The notes below the pieces were generated by a model that saw nothing but the letters and a program-made list of their open reading frames with translations, was not told where the DNA came from and did not search any database. Shown piece by piece: positions 55,515 to 64,000 of a stretch of DNA of 64,000 bases; the stretch's first letter is position 1, and every line of letters begins with the position of its first letter. The DNA is from Rhodovastum atsumiense (lineage in GTDB: Bacteria > Pseudomonadota > Alphaproteobacteria > Acetobacterales > Acetobacteraceae). The translations under genes were made by a program, and so were the position numbers. The stretch is from NCBI RefSeq assembly GCF_937425535.1, contig NZ_OW485601.1, forward strand, positions 3,579,501-3,643,500. Reading direction: 5' to 3'.

Positions 55515-56732
55515 GTGAGCGTGAATACGACCGAAGCCATGATTGCGGCGCGGCGATTGCTGGTGGTGGACGACGAAGCGGTGCAACGTCTGCTCGTCGG
55601 GCGCGCGGCCAGCCGCATGGGCTTCCTCGCCGATGATGCGACCACCCTGGAAGAGGCGGTCGCGCGGCTGGGCAGGACTGCCTACGATGTCGTGGTGCTC
55701 GATCTCGGCCTGCGCGAGAACGACGGCATCGAGTTGCTGCGCCACTTGCGCGAGAGCGGCACCGATCCGATGGTGGTGTTCGTCTCCGGGTTCGACGAGC
55801 GGGTGCGCCAGGCGGCCGCGCGCCTCGCCTCGGCGCTGGGCCTGCGGGTCGCGGGCACGCTCGGCAAGCCGCTGTGGGTGGAGCAGTTGGTCGCCTTGCT
55901 GCGCCGCGTTCCGGAGACATCCGGCCGGCGGCAGGTGACGGGAACGGGGGCCATCGATCCGGGCCGGCTCGCGCAGGCGATCGAGCAGGGCGAGGTGCAT
56001 TGCCTGTTCCAGCCGAAGGTGAGCCTGACCGGGCGGCGGATGATCGGCGTGGAGGCGCTGGCGCGCTGGCGCAGCCCGGAATTCGGCGTTGTGCCGCCGA
56101 ACCTGTTCATTCCCCTGGCCGAGCGGGCCGGGCTGATCGACCGGCTCACCTGGTGCGTGCTGCGGCAGGCGCTTGGCAGCTTCCGGCGCTGGCGGGCCGC
56201 CTGCCCGGACATGACGCTCGCGGTGAATCTCTCGCCGCTGAGCCTGACCGGCCTGTCCCTGCCCGAGCAGGTGTCCGAGGCGCTGGCCGAAGCCGGGGTG
56301 CCGGCCGCGTCGCTGGTGCTGGAAGTCACCGAGGGCGCGATGATGGGCGACTTCGTGATGGCGGCCGATATCCTGACGCGGCTGCGCATCCGCGGGGTGA
56401 AGCTGTCGATCGACGATTTCGGCACCGGGCATTCCTCGCTGCTGTCACTGATGCGGCTGCCGTTCAGCGAACTGAAGATCGACCAGTCCTTCGTGCGCAC
56501 CAGCCTGACCGATCCGGAAGCACCGAAGATGATCCGCGCCATCGTCTCGATCGCGCGTGAGCTGGATCTGCAACTGGTCGCCGAGGGCATCGAGACCGCC
56601 GACATCGCCGCGCTGATGCAGCATCTGGGATGCGTGGTCGGGCAGGGCTTCCTGTTCGCGGCACCGCTTAGTGGCGCGGATATCGAGATGCGGCTGAAGG
56701 ATTGTACCTGGGTGGACGAGGCCAGAGGATGA
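55515..56732 (+). CDS. Response regulator with EAL c-di-GMP phosphodiesterase domain
   Basis: 405 aa. N-terminal receiver (LLVVDDEAVQRLL, phospho-Asp in VVLDLGLRENDG, Lys in GTLGKPLWVEQ), then EAL (from about 150): GVEALARWR signature, AVNLSPLSL, DDFGTGHSSL, ELKIDQSFV and VAEGIET, all with catalytic residues present. Hydrolyses c-di-GMP under control of phosphorylation. GTG start at 55515. The hybrid kinase gene begins 19 bp downstream, so kinase and regulator are probably partners. Confidence 0.93.
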   Translation: MSVNTTEAMIAARRLLVVDDEAVQRLLVGRAASRMGFLADDATTLEEAVARLGRTAYDVVVLDLGLRENDGIELLRHLRESGTDPMVVFVSGFDERVRQAAARLASALGLRVAGTLGKPLWVEQLVALLRRVPETSGRRQVTGTGAIDPGRLAQAIEQGEVHCLFQPKVSLTGRRMIGVEALARWRSPEFGVVPPNLFIPLAERAGLIDRLTWCVLRQALGSFRRWRAACPDMTLAVNLSPLSLTGLSLPEQVSEALAEAGVPAASLVLEVTEGAMMGDFVMAADILTRLRIRGVKLSIDDFGTGHSSLLSLMRLPFSELKIDQSFVRTSLTDPEAPKMIRAIVSIARELDLQLVAEGIETADIAALMQHLGCVVGQGFLFAAPLSGADIEMRLKDCTWVDEARG

Positions 56733-56751
56733 TCCCGCTTTCCTTGGGAAC

Positions 56752-59661
56752 ATGGGGGCCGTCATGTCGGGCATAGGCCGCGTCCTGGCCGCGCCGCGGC
56801 GCCTCGCGGCGTGGATCGGCCTGCAATGGCTGTGGGCGGCGGCGGCGATCGCGCTGGTCTGGGGCGTCGCGGCGGTGCACCTGGTCGAGGAACGCGCCGA
56901 CACCCTGCGCGGGGCGGAGATGGACAGCGCCAGCCGGGCGCACGCCTATGCCGAGGCGCTGCTGCGCACGGTCCGCGAACTGGACCAGACGGCGCTGCTG
57001 ATCCGCGCGCTGGACGAACGTGGCGGCCCCGAGCCGGATCTGGCGGGCTGGCTGGCCGCGGTCGATCCGGTCCAGCGCGTGCCGGTGCAGATCACCCTGG
57101 TCGCTCGCGACGGGATGGTGCGGCTGAGCAACCTGCAGAAGACGACGCAGCGCGTCGATCTTTCGGACCGTCCGCATTTCCGCCGCTTCGCCGACCGGCC
57201 GGAAGACGTGCTGCATGTCAGCCCGCCCGTGTTCGGGCGGCTCTCGAAGCTGTGGACCATTCAGTTCGTGCGGATGCTGCGCGGGCCGGAGGGATCCTTC
57301 AACGGCATCGTGGTGGTCTCGGCCGAGCCCGCGGCGCTGGTGCGCTTCGTCTCGGCGGAGGACATCGGCGTGCGCGGCACCATGTCGCTGATCGGCCTGG
57401 ACGGCGTGATCCGGGCGCGCATCGCCGCCGGGGCCGAGGGCGTGATCACCGGCCAGCCGAGCGCCAGCCCGGCGGTGCAGGAAGCGGTGGCGCGCGAGGC
57501 GGGCCATTTCACCTGGACCGACCCGCAGGACGGCGTGCGGCGGATCGAAAGCTTCCGCCGGCTGCCCGGCCTGCCGCTGCTGGTCTCGGTCGGGCTGGAC
57601 GAGATGGATGTGCTGGCCGAGTACCGGGCCGACCTGTGGCGCATGCTGCCGGTCTGCGCCGTGGTGACGCTGGTGGTGCTGGCGATCGCGGCCGTGGCGG
57701 CGCGGCATCGGCGGCGGCGGGAGGAAGCGCAGCGCGTTCTGAACCTGGCGATGGAAAACATCAGCCAGGGGCTGCTGATGGTCAATCCGGACGGGCGGAT
57801 CGCGGTGATGAACCGTCGGCTGGTGGAATTGCTCGGCCTGCCGCCGGAGATCCAGCCGGGCATGCCGGTCGAGGAGATGATGGACCGGCAGCGCGCGGCC
57901 GGGGAATACACCACCAAGGTCGAGCCGCCGGAAGCGGCGGCCACGCTCGGGCGAATGGCCAGCTTCACCGATGGGCCGGCGCTCTACAAGCGCACCCGGC
58001 CCACCGGCACGGTGCTGGAAGTGCGCACGAAGCTGCTGCCCGACGGCGCGGCGGTGCGCAGCTTCAGCGACGTGACCGCCTGGGAGCAGGCCCAGGACGC
58101 GCTGCGGGCGGCGCGCACGGCGGCGGAGGCGGGGATAGAGGCGCGCACGCGGTTCCTCGCGGTGATGAGCCACGAGATCCGCACGCCGCTGAACGGCATC
58201 CTGGGCGCGGCCGAGTTGCTGCAGGACACCGAGCTGACCCCGCGCCAGCAGCACTGCGTGCAGACCGTCCGCCATTGCGGGCGGCATCTGCTGGGCCTGG
58301 TCAGCGACATCCTCGATTTTTCCAAGATCGACCAGAATGCGATCGAACTGGAGACGGCGCCGTTCGCGCCGGCCGGGGTGCTGGCGGCCATGCAGATGAT
58401 GATGGCGCCGCTGGCCGCGGAGAAGGGGCTGTGGCTGCGCGTGGAGGCGGACGCGGCGGTGCCCGCCCAGGTGTGCGGCGATGCGCACCGGCTGCGCCAG
58501 GTGCTGCTGAACCTGGTGGGCAACGCGGTGAAGTTCACCGGCGCGGGCGGGATCACGGTGCGGCTGGACGCGGCCCCCGCCGCGACCGGATGGCGGCTCG
58601 ACTGGCGGGTGCGCGACACCGGGATCGGCATTCCCGCCGAGGCGCAGGAGAATCTGTTCCAGGAATTCGCGCAGGCCGACGGCTCGATCACGCGCCGCTT
58701 CGGCGGCACCGGGCTGGGGCTGGCGATTTCCCGCCGGCTGGTGCAGGCCATGGGCGGCGACATCGTCGTGTTCAGCCGCGATGGCGAGGGATCGGAATTC
58801 CGTTTCCATGTCATCGTGGCGACGGCTGGTGCGGCCGCCGGGCCGCCGGCGGCGCTCCGTTCGCCCGGCTGTCTGCGCGTGCTGCTGGCCGAGGACAATC
58901 CGGTCAACCGGATGATCGCCACCGGCCTGCTGGAAAAGCTGGGCCATCGGGTGGAGGCGGTGGAGGATGGGGCGGCGGCGGTCGCGGCGGTGCGGCGTGG
59001 CGGCGTCGACCTGGTGTTCATGGACGTGATGATGCCGGTCATGGACGGGCTGACCGCCACGCGGGCCATCCGCGCGCTGGAGGGGCCGGCGGGACGGATC
59101 CCGGTGATCGGCCTGACCGCGAATGCGTTCCGCGAGGACGAGGCGAATTGCCGGGCCGCCGGGATGGACGGCTTCGCGCCCAAGCCGATCACGCGCGAGC
59201 GGCTGGCGCGTGAGCTCGACCGTGTCTGCGGGGCCGCCATCGCCGCCGGCACGGACCCGCCCGCCGCGCCGGCGCCGGCGGCCACCGGGGCGATCGATGT
59301 GGCGGTGCTGGACGCGCTCGCGGCCACGCTGGGCGAGGACACGGTGGCCGAGGTCGTCACGGTCTTCCTCGCCGACGTGCCGGACCGGCTCGCGCGGCTG
59401 CGGGACCTGGCCGAGGCGGGGACGACGGAGGCGCTGGCGCGGGAGGCGCATGCCCTGGCCGGCAGCGCCGGCACGCTCGGGTTGCGGGCCCTGGAAGCGA
59501 CGGCGCGGGAACTGGAACGGGCGTTGAAGACGAGCGATCACCCCGACGCGCTCGGGCGCGTTGCCGAGATCGGGGCGCTGGCCGAGCAGGCCGTCACCGC
59601 GTTGGCGCCGGTGCCGGGGCGCATGGCGTGCGGCGACGCGGGGATCGTGGCGGCCGGATGA
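56752..59661 (+). CDS. Hybrid histidine kinase with dCache, PAS, REC and HPt
   Basis: 969 aa. First helix about 22-45, an extracytoplasmic double-Cache domain (to about 300; TLVARDGMVRLSN, LSDRPHFRRF), second helix (LPVCAVVTLVVLAIAAVAA), PAS (NLAMENISQGLLMVN), HisKA with MSHEIRTPLNGI (His near 473), HATPase (DTGIGI, GTGLGLA), receiver (VLLAEDN, FMDVMMPVMDG, PKPI) and a C-terminal HPt (AREAHALAGSAGTLGL, His near 905). It should relay phosphate via REC and HPt to the upstream REC-EAL protein. AUG at 56752, an in-frame AUG at 56764 is an alternative. Confidence 0.93.
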   Translation: MGAVMSGIGRVLAAPRRLAAWIGLQWLWAAAAIALVWGVAAVHLVEERADTLRGAEMDSASRAHAYAEALLRTVRELDQTALLIRALDERGGPEPDLAGWLAAVDPVQRVPVQITLVARDGMVRLSNLQKTTQRVDLSDRPHFRRFADRPEDVLHVSPPVFGRLSKLWTIQFVRMLRGPEGSFNGIVVVSAEPAALVRFVSAEDIGVRGTMSLIGLDGVIRARIAAGAEGVITGQPSASPAVQEAVAREAGHFTWTDPQDGVRRIESFRRLPGLPLLVSVGLDEMDVLAEYRADLWRMLPVCAVVTLVVLAIAAVAARHRRRREEAQRVLNLAMENISQGLLMVNPDGRIAVMNRRLVELLGLPPEIQPGMPVEEMMDRQRAAGEYTTKVEPPEAAATLGRMASFTDGPALYKRTRPTGTVLEVRTKLLPDGAAVRSFSDVTAWEQAQDALRAARTAAEAGIEARTRFLAVMSHEIRTPLNGILGAAELLQDTELTPRQQHCVQTVRHCGRHLLGLVSDILDFSKIDQNAIELETAPFAPAGVLAAMQMMMAPLAAEKGLWLRVEADAAVPAQVCGDAHRLRQVLLNLVGNAVKFTGAGGITVRLDAAPAATGWRLDWRVRDTGIGIPAEAQENLFQEFAQADGSITRRFGGTGLGLAISRRLVQAMGGDIVVFSRDGEGSEFRFHVIVATAGAAAGPPAALRSPGCLRVLLAEDNPVNRMIATGLLEKLGHRVEAVEDGAAAVAAVRRGGVDLVFMDVMMPVMDGLTATRAIRALEGPAGRIPVIGLTANAFREDEANCRAAGMDGFAPKPITRERLARELDRVCGAAIAAGTDPPAAPAPAATGAIDVAVLDALAATLGEDTVAEVVTVFLADVPDRLARLRDLAEAGTTEALAREAHALAGSAGTLGLRALEATARELERALKTSDHPDALGRVAEIGALAEQAVTALAPVPGRMACGDAGIVAAG

Positions 59662-59665
59662 GGCG

Positions 59666-60541
59666 TCAGGGGGCGTCGGGCCGGCCCAGCCCGGCCGCCG
59701 CGACCTGCCGCGCCAGGAATTCCATCACCGCCCGCACCGCCGGCATGCGGCGCAGGTCGGCATGCACCACCAGCCAGATGTCGCGGGCGCAGGCGGGCAG
59801 CCGCACCGGCAGCTTCGCCAGCCCCGCATCCTCGTCGGCCAGGAAGCAGGGCAGGGCGGCGATGCCGACGCCGGCGCGGGCCGCCGCGATCTGGCTGGCG
59901 AGGTCGTTGCTGCGGAACACCACCGGCCGGTCAGCGGCGACCTGCCGCAGCCAGGCCTGCTGCGGCACGTGCTCCAGCGAACCGTCGTAGGCGATGAAGT
60001 CCCAGGCGGCCGGGGGCCGGTCCTGCAGGTAGCCCGGCGCGGCGTAGAGCCCGAACGCCATGCAGCCCAGCCGCCGCGCCACGTTGCGCGCCTCGCGCGG
60101 GCGGCTCAGCCGGATGGCGATGTCCGCTTCCTGCCGGCCGAGCGAGGCGGTCGCGGGGTCGCCCAGCAAGGACAGGTGCAGGTCCGGATAGAGCCGCCGC
60201 AGTTCCCCCAGCCGTGGCGCCAGGACGTGGCTGGCGAAGACCGGCGGGGCGCTGACTGTCACCGTGCCGGCCAGCGGCGTGTGCAGGGCGCGGGCGGCGC
60301 GGTCCAGCGCATGCGCCTGGGCCTGCATCGTCATGGCCAGCCCGGCGATCCGCTGTCCCGCCTCGGTCAGCACGCAGCGCCGCGCCTGCCGCTCCACCAG
60401 CACGCTGCCGAGCGCCTGTTCCAGCGCCGCCACCCGCCGGCCGACGGTGGCGTGGTCCACGCGCAGCGCCCGCGCTGCGCCGGAGAGCGTGCCGGCCTCC
60501 GCCAGGGCGACGAAGTGGCGCAGGTCCTCCCAGTCGAACAT
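59666..60541 (-). CDS. LysR-family transcriptional regulator
   Basis: 291 aa: HTH HFVALAEAGTLSGAARALRVDHATVGRRVAALE and a substrate-binding domain. Divergent from a quinone oxidoreductase 99 bp away; a palindrome 12 bp above its start suggests autoregulation. Converges with the hybrid kinase gene with 4 bp between stops. Confidence 0.92.
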   Translation of the reverse strand: MFDWEDLRHFVALAEAGTLSGAARALRVDHATVGRRVAALEQALGSVLVERQARRCVLTEAGQRIAGLAMTMQAQAHALDRAARALHTPLAGTVTVSAPPVFASHVLAPRLGELRRLYPDLHLSLLGDPATASLGRQEADIAIRLSRPREARNVARRLGCMAFGLYAAPGYLQDRPPAAWDFIAYDGSLEHVPQQAWLRQVAADRPVVFRSNDLASQIAAARAGVGIAALPCFLADEDAGLAKLPVRLPACARDIWLVVHADLRRMPAVRAVMEFLARQVAAAGLGRPDAP

Positions 60542-60553
60542 CGGTGCAATTTC

Positions 60554-60568
60554 TCACAAGGCCTGTGG
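60554..60568. promoter_or_regulatory. Candidate LysR operator (TCACA-N5-TGTGG)
   Basis: Near-palindrome TCACA AGGCC TGTGG beside the LysR start (60541) and 72 bp before the oxidoreductase start. Its core ACAAGGCCTGTG differs by one base from ACAAGCCCTGTG at the other LysR pair (10966-10977). Confidence 0.4.
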
Positions 60569-60640
60569 AACAATCCGGGATTTTCCCACCCTCCGTCCAG
60601 GCGTCATCTGCCGTGGCAACACGGAAGCGGAGACAGGACC

Positions 60641-61615
60641 ATGGCCCAGGAGATCCATCTGATCGCGCCGGGCGGCGTCGAACAACTCCGGTTGGCCGAG
60701 CGGGAGATCGGCCCGCCCGGGGCGGGCGAGGTGCGGCTGCGGCAGGACGCCATCGGCGTGAACTTCATCGATATCTACCACCGCATCGGGCTCTACCCGT
60801 TGCCGCACCTGCCCGCCGTGCCGGGCGTCGAGGGCGCCGGAGTGGTGGAGGCGGTCGGGGAGGGCGTCACCTCCGTCGTCCCCGGTGACCGCGTTGCCTA
60901 TGTCGGCGCGCCGGTCGGCGGCTATGCCTCCGAGCGCCTGCTGCCCGCCGCCCGCGTGGTGCGGCTGCCGGACGGCATCGACACGCGCACCGCCGCCGCC
61001 GCCATGGCGCGCGGCCTGACCGCGCACATGCTGCTGCATCGCGTCTTCCCGGTGCGGCCGGGCACGATCGTGCTGGTGCATGCCGGGGCGGGCGGGCTCG
61101 GGCAGATGCTGAGCGGCTGGGCGAAACGCCTGGGCGCGGTGGTGATCGCCACCGTCGGGTCGGAGGCGAAAATCGAGGTGGCGCGGCAGGCCGGCGCGGA
61201 TCACGTGCTGCTGCACGGCGATCCGGGGCTCGAGGCGGCGGTGAAGCAACTGGCCGGCGGCGTCGGGGTCGATGTCGCCTATGACGGTATCGGCGGGACG
61301 ATGCTGCGCCGGACCCTGGGCTGCGTGCGGCCGTTCGGCGTGGTGGCGAGCCTCGGCCAGGTGGCCGGCCCGATTCCGCCGGTCGCGGTGGAGGACCTAG
61401 GGCCGCGCCGGTCGATCTCGTTCAGCCGCCCCAGCGTCATGGCCTATGCCAACGAAGCGGACGCCTATCCGCTGGCGGCCGCGGCGGTGTTCGACGTGAT
61501 CGCGGCCGGGCTCTGCGTAAGGGTCGGCGCGGAATTCCCACTTGCGGCGGCGGCGGAGGCACAGGCCGCTCTGGAGGCCGGACGCACCACCGGGAGCATC
61601 CTGCTGATTCCATGA
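60641..61615 (+). CDS. NADPH:quinone oxidoreductase (zinc-less MDR family)
   Basis: 324 aa medium-chain reductase: GVNFIDIYHRIGLYPLPHLP near the start, GVEGAGVVEAVGEGV, NADPH loop LVHAGAGGLGQMLSGWAKRLG and GSEAKIEVARQAGADHV, and C-terminal GRTTGSILLIP. Lacks structural-zinc cysteines, as QOR does. Reduces quinones one electron at a time. Divergent LysR gene probably regulates it. Start ATG at 60641 after GGAG. Confidence 0.93.
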   Translation: MAQEIHLIAPGGVEQLRLAEREIGPPGAGEVRLRQDAIGVNFIDIYHRIGLYPLPHLPAVPGVEGAGVVEAVGEGVTSVVPGDRVAYVGAPVGGYASERLLPAARVVRLPDGIDTRTAAAAMARGLTAHMLLHRVFPVRPGTIVLVHAGAGGLGQMLSGWAKRLGAVVIATVGSEAKIEVARQAGADHVLLHGDPGLEAAVKQLAGGVGVDVAYDGIGGTMLRRTLGCVRPFGVVASLGQVAGPIPPVAVEDLGPRRSISFSRPSVMAYANEADAYPLAAAAVFDVIAAGLCVRVGAEFPLAAAAEAQAALEAGRTTGSILLIP

Positions 61616-62094
61616 GCCGTGCGTGGTGGATTTCGAGGAGTTCCACGGCCTGCCTGGCATGTTGCGCCGCGGTATACAGCCATTGCCATGACGGGCCGGC
61701 CTCGCGCAGGCACCGCCCGATGGCGGTCACTGGTCGCGTCGTTGTTGATGCCAGTGCCCGAACATCCTTGTCTCATACTGCATGATACGATTTTGCTTTC
61801 ACGTTTCGCTGCCGTCATCGCATACTGTGGACGCCGCCATGTCATGCAGTGACCGAACAGGTGACGCATTGCATGCCAGTGCCACGATATCTCTCCCGAT
61901 GCGCGCGTAACCTGGAAGCGGCATGACGCGCCGATCGCCGACAACGACAAGACTCAATGTGGGAGGCCCAGGGATGAAACACGCATCCCCTGTCCACGCG
62001 GACAGGGCGTGGTCGCCGGGCGGCCGCGCTCCGCCGGGGATGCGCGTGCCGCGCCCCGGCGGTCGTGGATGATCCACTGCCAGGAACCCAGCTC
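61616..62094. other. Upstream region of the hydrogenase genes
   Basis: About 480 bp with no convincing gene. One tiny frame at about 61974 ([17 protein letters not shown]...) has a GGAGG nearby but no recognised product. Hydrogenase promoters are often sigma-54 or RegA/FixJ-controlled; I looked for TGGCAC-N5-TTGC on the plus strand and do not find a proper match. Confidence 0.4.
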
Positions 62095-63165
62095 ATGCCC
62101 CAGGGAACGGAAACGTTCTACGACGCGATGCGCCGGCAGGGGATCACGCGTCGCAGCTTCATCCGCTTCTGCACGCTGACCGCATCCGCATTGGGACTCG
62201 CGCCGGTCGCCGCGCCGCGCATCGCCGCCGCGCTGCAGACCACGCCGCGCATCCCGGTCATCTGGATGCACGGCCTGGAATGCACGTGTTGTTCAGAGAG
62301 CTTCATCCGCTCGGCGCACCCGCTGGCAAAGGACGTGGTGCTGTCGATGATCTCGCTCGACTATGACGACACTCTCATGGCCGCCGCCGGCCATCAGGCC
62401 GAAGAGATCCTCGAAGGCATCCGTGACACCTACAGGGGGCGCTACCTGCTCGCCGTCGAGGGCAATGCGCCGCTCGCCGAGGACGGCATGTTCTGCATCG
62501 ATGGCGGCCGGCCCTTCGTCGAACGGCTGCGATGGATGGCGCAGGAGGCGATGGCGGTGATCGCCTGGGGGTCCTGTGCCTCGTGGGGCTGCGTGCAGGC
62601 CGCCCGGCCCAATCCGACGCAGGCGACGCCGGTCGACCGGATCATCCGCGACAGGCCGGTCATCAAGGTGCCGGGCTGCCCGCCGATCGCCGAGGTGATG
62701 ACCGGCGTGCTCAGCTACGTGGCCACCTTCGGCCGCCTGCCCGAACTGGACGGCCGGGGACGGCCGAAGATGTTCTACTCGCAGCGCATCCACGACAAAT
62801 GCTATCGCCGCCCGCATTTCGACGCCGGCCAGTTCGTGCAGGACTGGGACGATGATTTCGCCCGCAAGGGCTACTGCCTGTACAGGATGGGCTGCCGCGG
62901 GCCGACCACGTACAACGCGTGCTCCACGGTGCGCTGGAATGGCGGCGTGTCGTTTCCCATCCAGTCCGGCCACGGCTGCATCGGCTGCGCGGAGGACGCG
63001 TTCTGGGACAACGGCCCCTTCTACGAACGCCTGTCGCCGCTTCGTCAGTTCGGCATCGAGGCAAATGCCGACCGCATCGGCGGCGTCGCCGCCGGCGCGG
63101 TCGCCGCGGCGGTGGCCGCCCATGCCGGCGCCACCACGGTGAAACGGGTGTTCGCGGGGCGCTGA
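62095..63165 (+). CDS. hupS: Group 1 [NiFe]-hydrogenase small subunit
   Basis: 356 aa. Twin-arginine signal (RRSFIRF, Arg19-Arg20, then a hydrophobic stretch ending near AAAL). Fe-S ligands are visible: proximal [17 protein letters not shown] and VPGCPP; distal [20 protein letters not shown]; medial NACSTVRWN and [11 protein letters not shown]-terminal hydrophobic helix anchors it to the membrane. It passes electrons from H2 oxidation to the cytochrome b subunit encoded next. The expected large subunit (hupL) is not between them. Start at 62095 with AGGAA upstream. Confidence 0.94.
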   Translation: MPQGTETFYDAMRRQGITRRSFIRFCTLTASALGLAPVAAPRIAAALQTTPRIPVIWMHGLECTCCSESFIRSAHPLAKDVVLSMISLDYDDTLMAAAGHQAEEILEGIRDTYRGRYLLAVEGNAPLAEDGMFCIDGGRPFVERLRWMAQEAMAVIAWGSCASWGCVQAARPNPTQATPVDRIIRDRPVIKVPGCPPIAEVMTGVLSYVATFGRLPELDGRGRPKMFYSQRIHDKCYRRPHFDAGQFVQDWDDDFARKGYCLYRMGCRGPTTYNACSTVRWNGGVSFPIQSGHGCIGCAEDAFWDNGPFYERLSPLRQFGIEANADRIGGVAAGAVAAAVAAHAGATTVKRVFAGR

Positions 63166-63205
63166 CGGTGCCTTCCGACGCGGCGCATCATCCAAGGGGG
63201 GAACC

Positions 63206-63943
63206 ATGGACGAGTTTTCGCGCACCACCCGCTTCCGCGGGGTGGTCGACCTTGACCCGACGGATCGTTCGAACGGACGCTCGACCATCTACGTCTACGA
63301 GGCGGCGGTGCGGGCCTGGCACTGGGTGCATGCCCTGGCGATGATGGTGCTGGTCGCGACCGGCTACCTGATCGCCTCGCCGCCGCCCACGCTGCCGGGC
63401 GAGGCCAGCGCCAACTTCCTGTTCGGCTATATCCGCTTCACCCATTTCGTGTCCGGCTACGTGCTGGCGATTTCATTCCTATTTCGGATCTACTGGGGCT
63501 TCGTCGGCAACCGCCATTCACGGCAGATCTTCCATCTCCCGGTCTGGGAGCGCGCGTGGTGGCGCGGCGTGGTGTGGGAGGCGAAGTGGTATCTGTTTCT
63601 CGTGGACGAGCCGAAGAAATACCTCGGCCACAATCCGCTGGCGCAGATCACGATGTTCTTCGCGATGACGCTCGGCACGATCGGCATGATCGTGACCGGG
63701 TTCGCGCTGTATTCCGAGGGCACCGGGCGCGACAGCTGGGAATACGTCGTCTTCGGGACGCTGCTTGACGTTCTGCCGAGCCAGGACGTGCACACGCTGC
63801 ATCATCTGGGTCTGTGGATGATCGTGATTTTCACGATCATCCATGTCTATGCGTCGGTGCGCGAGGAAATCATGTCCCGCCAGACGATGATCGCCACCAT
63901 GATCTCGGGGGAGCGCCAGTTCCGCGACGACCGCAACGATTGA
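63206..63943 (+). CDS. hupC: Hydrogenase cytochrome b subunit
   Basis: 245 aa, four helices with heme ligands: HWVHALAMMVLVATGYLI, RFTHFVSGYVLAISFLFRIYW, FAMTLGTIGMIVTGFALY and HTLHHLGLWMIVIFTIIHVY. Typical HupC/HyaC that transfers electrons to the quinone pool. GGGGGGAACC precedes the ATG; 40 bp after hupS. The next gene downstream is on the other strand, so hupC ends the operon. Confidence 0.95.
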   Translation: MDEFSRTTRFRGVVDLDPTDRSNGRSTIYVYEAAVRAWHWVHALAMMVLVATGYLIASPPPTLPGEASANFLFGYIRFTHFVSGYVLAISFLFRIYWGFVGNRHSRQIFHLPVWERAWWRGVVWEAKWYLFLVDEPKKYLGHNPLAQITMFFAMTLGTIGMIVTGFALYSEGTGRDSWEYVVFGTLLDVLPSQDVHTLHHLGLWMIVIFTIIHVYASVREEIMSRQTMIATMISGERQFRDDRND

Positions 63944-63945
63944 AC

Positions 63946-64000
63946 CTATGGCCTGCGCCGCCGCAGCGCCGCGCGGACCAGCCACACCGAAGCCCCCGCG
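63946..64000 (-). CDS. 3' end of a gene running out of the window
   Basis: Minus-strand frame ending at a TAG (63946-63948) with AGASVWLVRAALRRRRP visible. The hydrophobic-then-basic ending would suit a membrane protein, but too little is seen to call a family. It converges with hupC. Confidence 0.3.
   Translation of the reverse strand, partial: AGASVWLVRAALRRRRP

Noticed and set aside
61860-61890. TGGCAC-like sigma-54 element near the hydrogenase
   Set aside because: It reads toward the minus strand, and the spacing to TGC is one base off the TGGCAC-N5-TTGC form; no gene lies there.

Overview
The window is about 64 kb of GC-rich DNA from an alphaproteobacterium, most likely Acetobacteraceae (Rhodospirillales). 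This is inferred from gene content and codon use: KaiB/KaiC clock proteins, a bacteriochlorophyll-pathway (bchE) remnant, an uptake [NiFe] hydrogenase, molybdate uptake and many hybrid histidine kinases. No rRNA, tRNA or CRISPR array is visible. Most of it is ordinary, densely packed chromosome; one AT-richer, IS-littered island lies at about 35.9-43.1 kb.

Regions. 0-9.7 kb (all minus strand): end of a repeat protein cut by the window edge, a Cache-type chemoreceptor, an orphan hybrid kinase, and a tight kaiC-kaiB-kaiB-hybrid kinase operon with overlapping or near-overlapping genes. 10-24.4 kb: LysR/SDR divergent pair, second SDR, a TPR + ATP-grasp pair divergent from a stand-alone acyl carrier protein, GST, type II NADH dehydrogenase, a four-PAS hybrid kinase, and an SDR/HxlR/VOC cluster. 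24.4-32.1 kb: MarR-GNAT fusion, a decayed bchE pseudogene, a methyltransferase, a DsbD-like/redoxin pair, and a chemoreceptor with a C-terminal PilZ domain. 32.4-35.9 kb: modEABC with a perfect ModE-type operator spanning the modE start codon.

35.9-43.1 kb is the accessory island: internally deleted IS6-family copies, a scrap of a GMC oxidoreductase, an IS256-family transposase tail, and three surface-polysaccharide-type genes (O-antigen ligase family, acyltransferase 3, zinc-ribbon methyltransferase). Two 277-bp deletion derivatives of one IS6-type element flank the methyltransferase in inverted orientation.

43.1-64 kb: YihY, isochorismatase-like, DMT exporter, fatty-acid desaturase, MTHFR-like, YciI, quinone reductase/LysR, AhpD-like, nitrilase/AraC, DUF2000, an IS630 element with the transposase split at an A6 run, a REC-EAL protein next to a large hybrid kinase, LysR/quinone oxidoreductase, and finally hydrogenase small subunit followed directly by the cytochrome b subunit with no large subunit between them.

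Cross-cutting signals: a multi-hairpin dispersed repeat occurs three times, always between convergent gene ends; and two separate LysR-oxidoreductase divergent pairs share an ACAAGSCCTGTG-type palindrome. Signal transduction (four hybrid kinases, two chemoreceptors, REC-EAL, KaiBC) is strongly over-represented.
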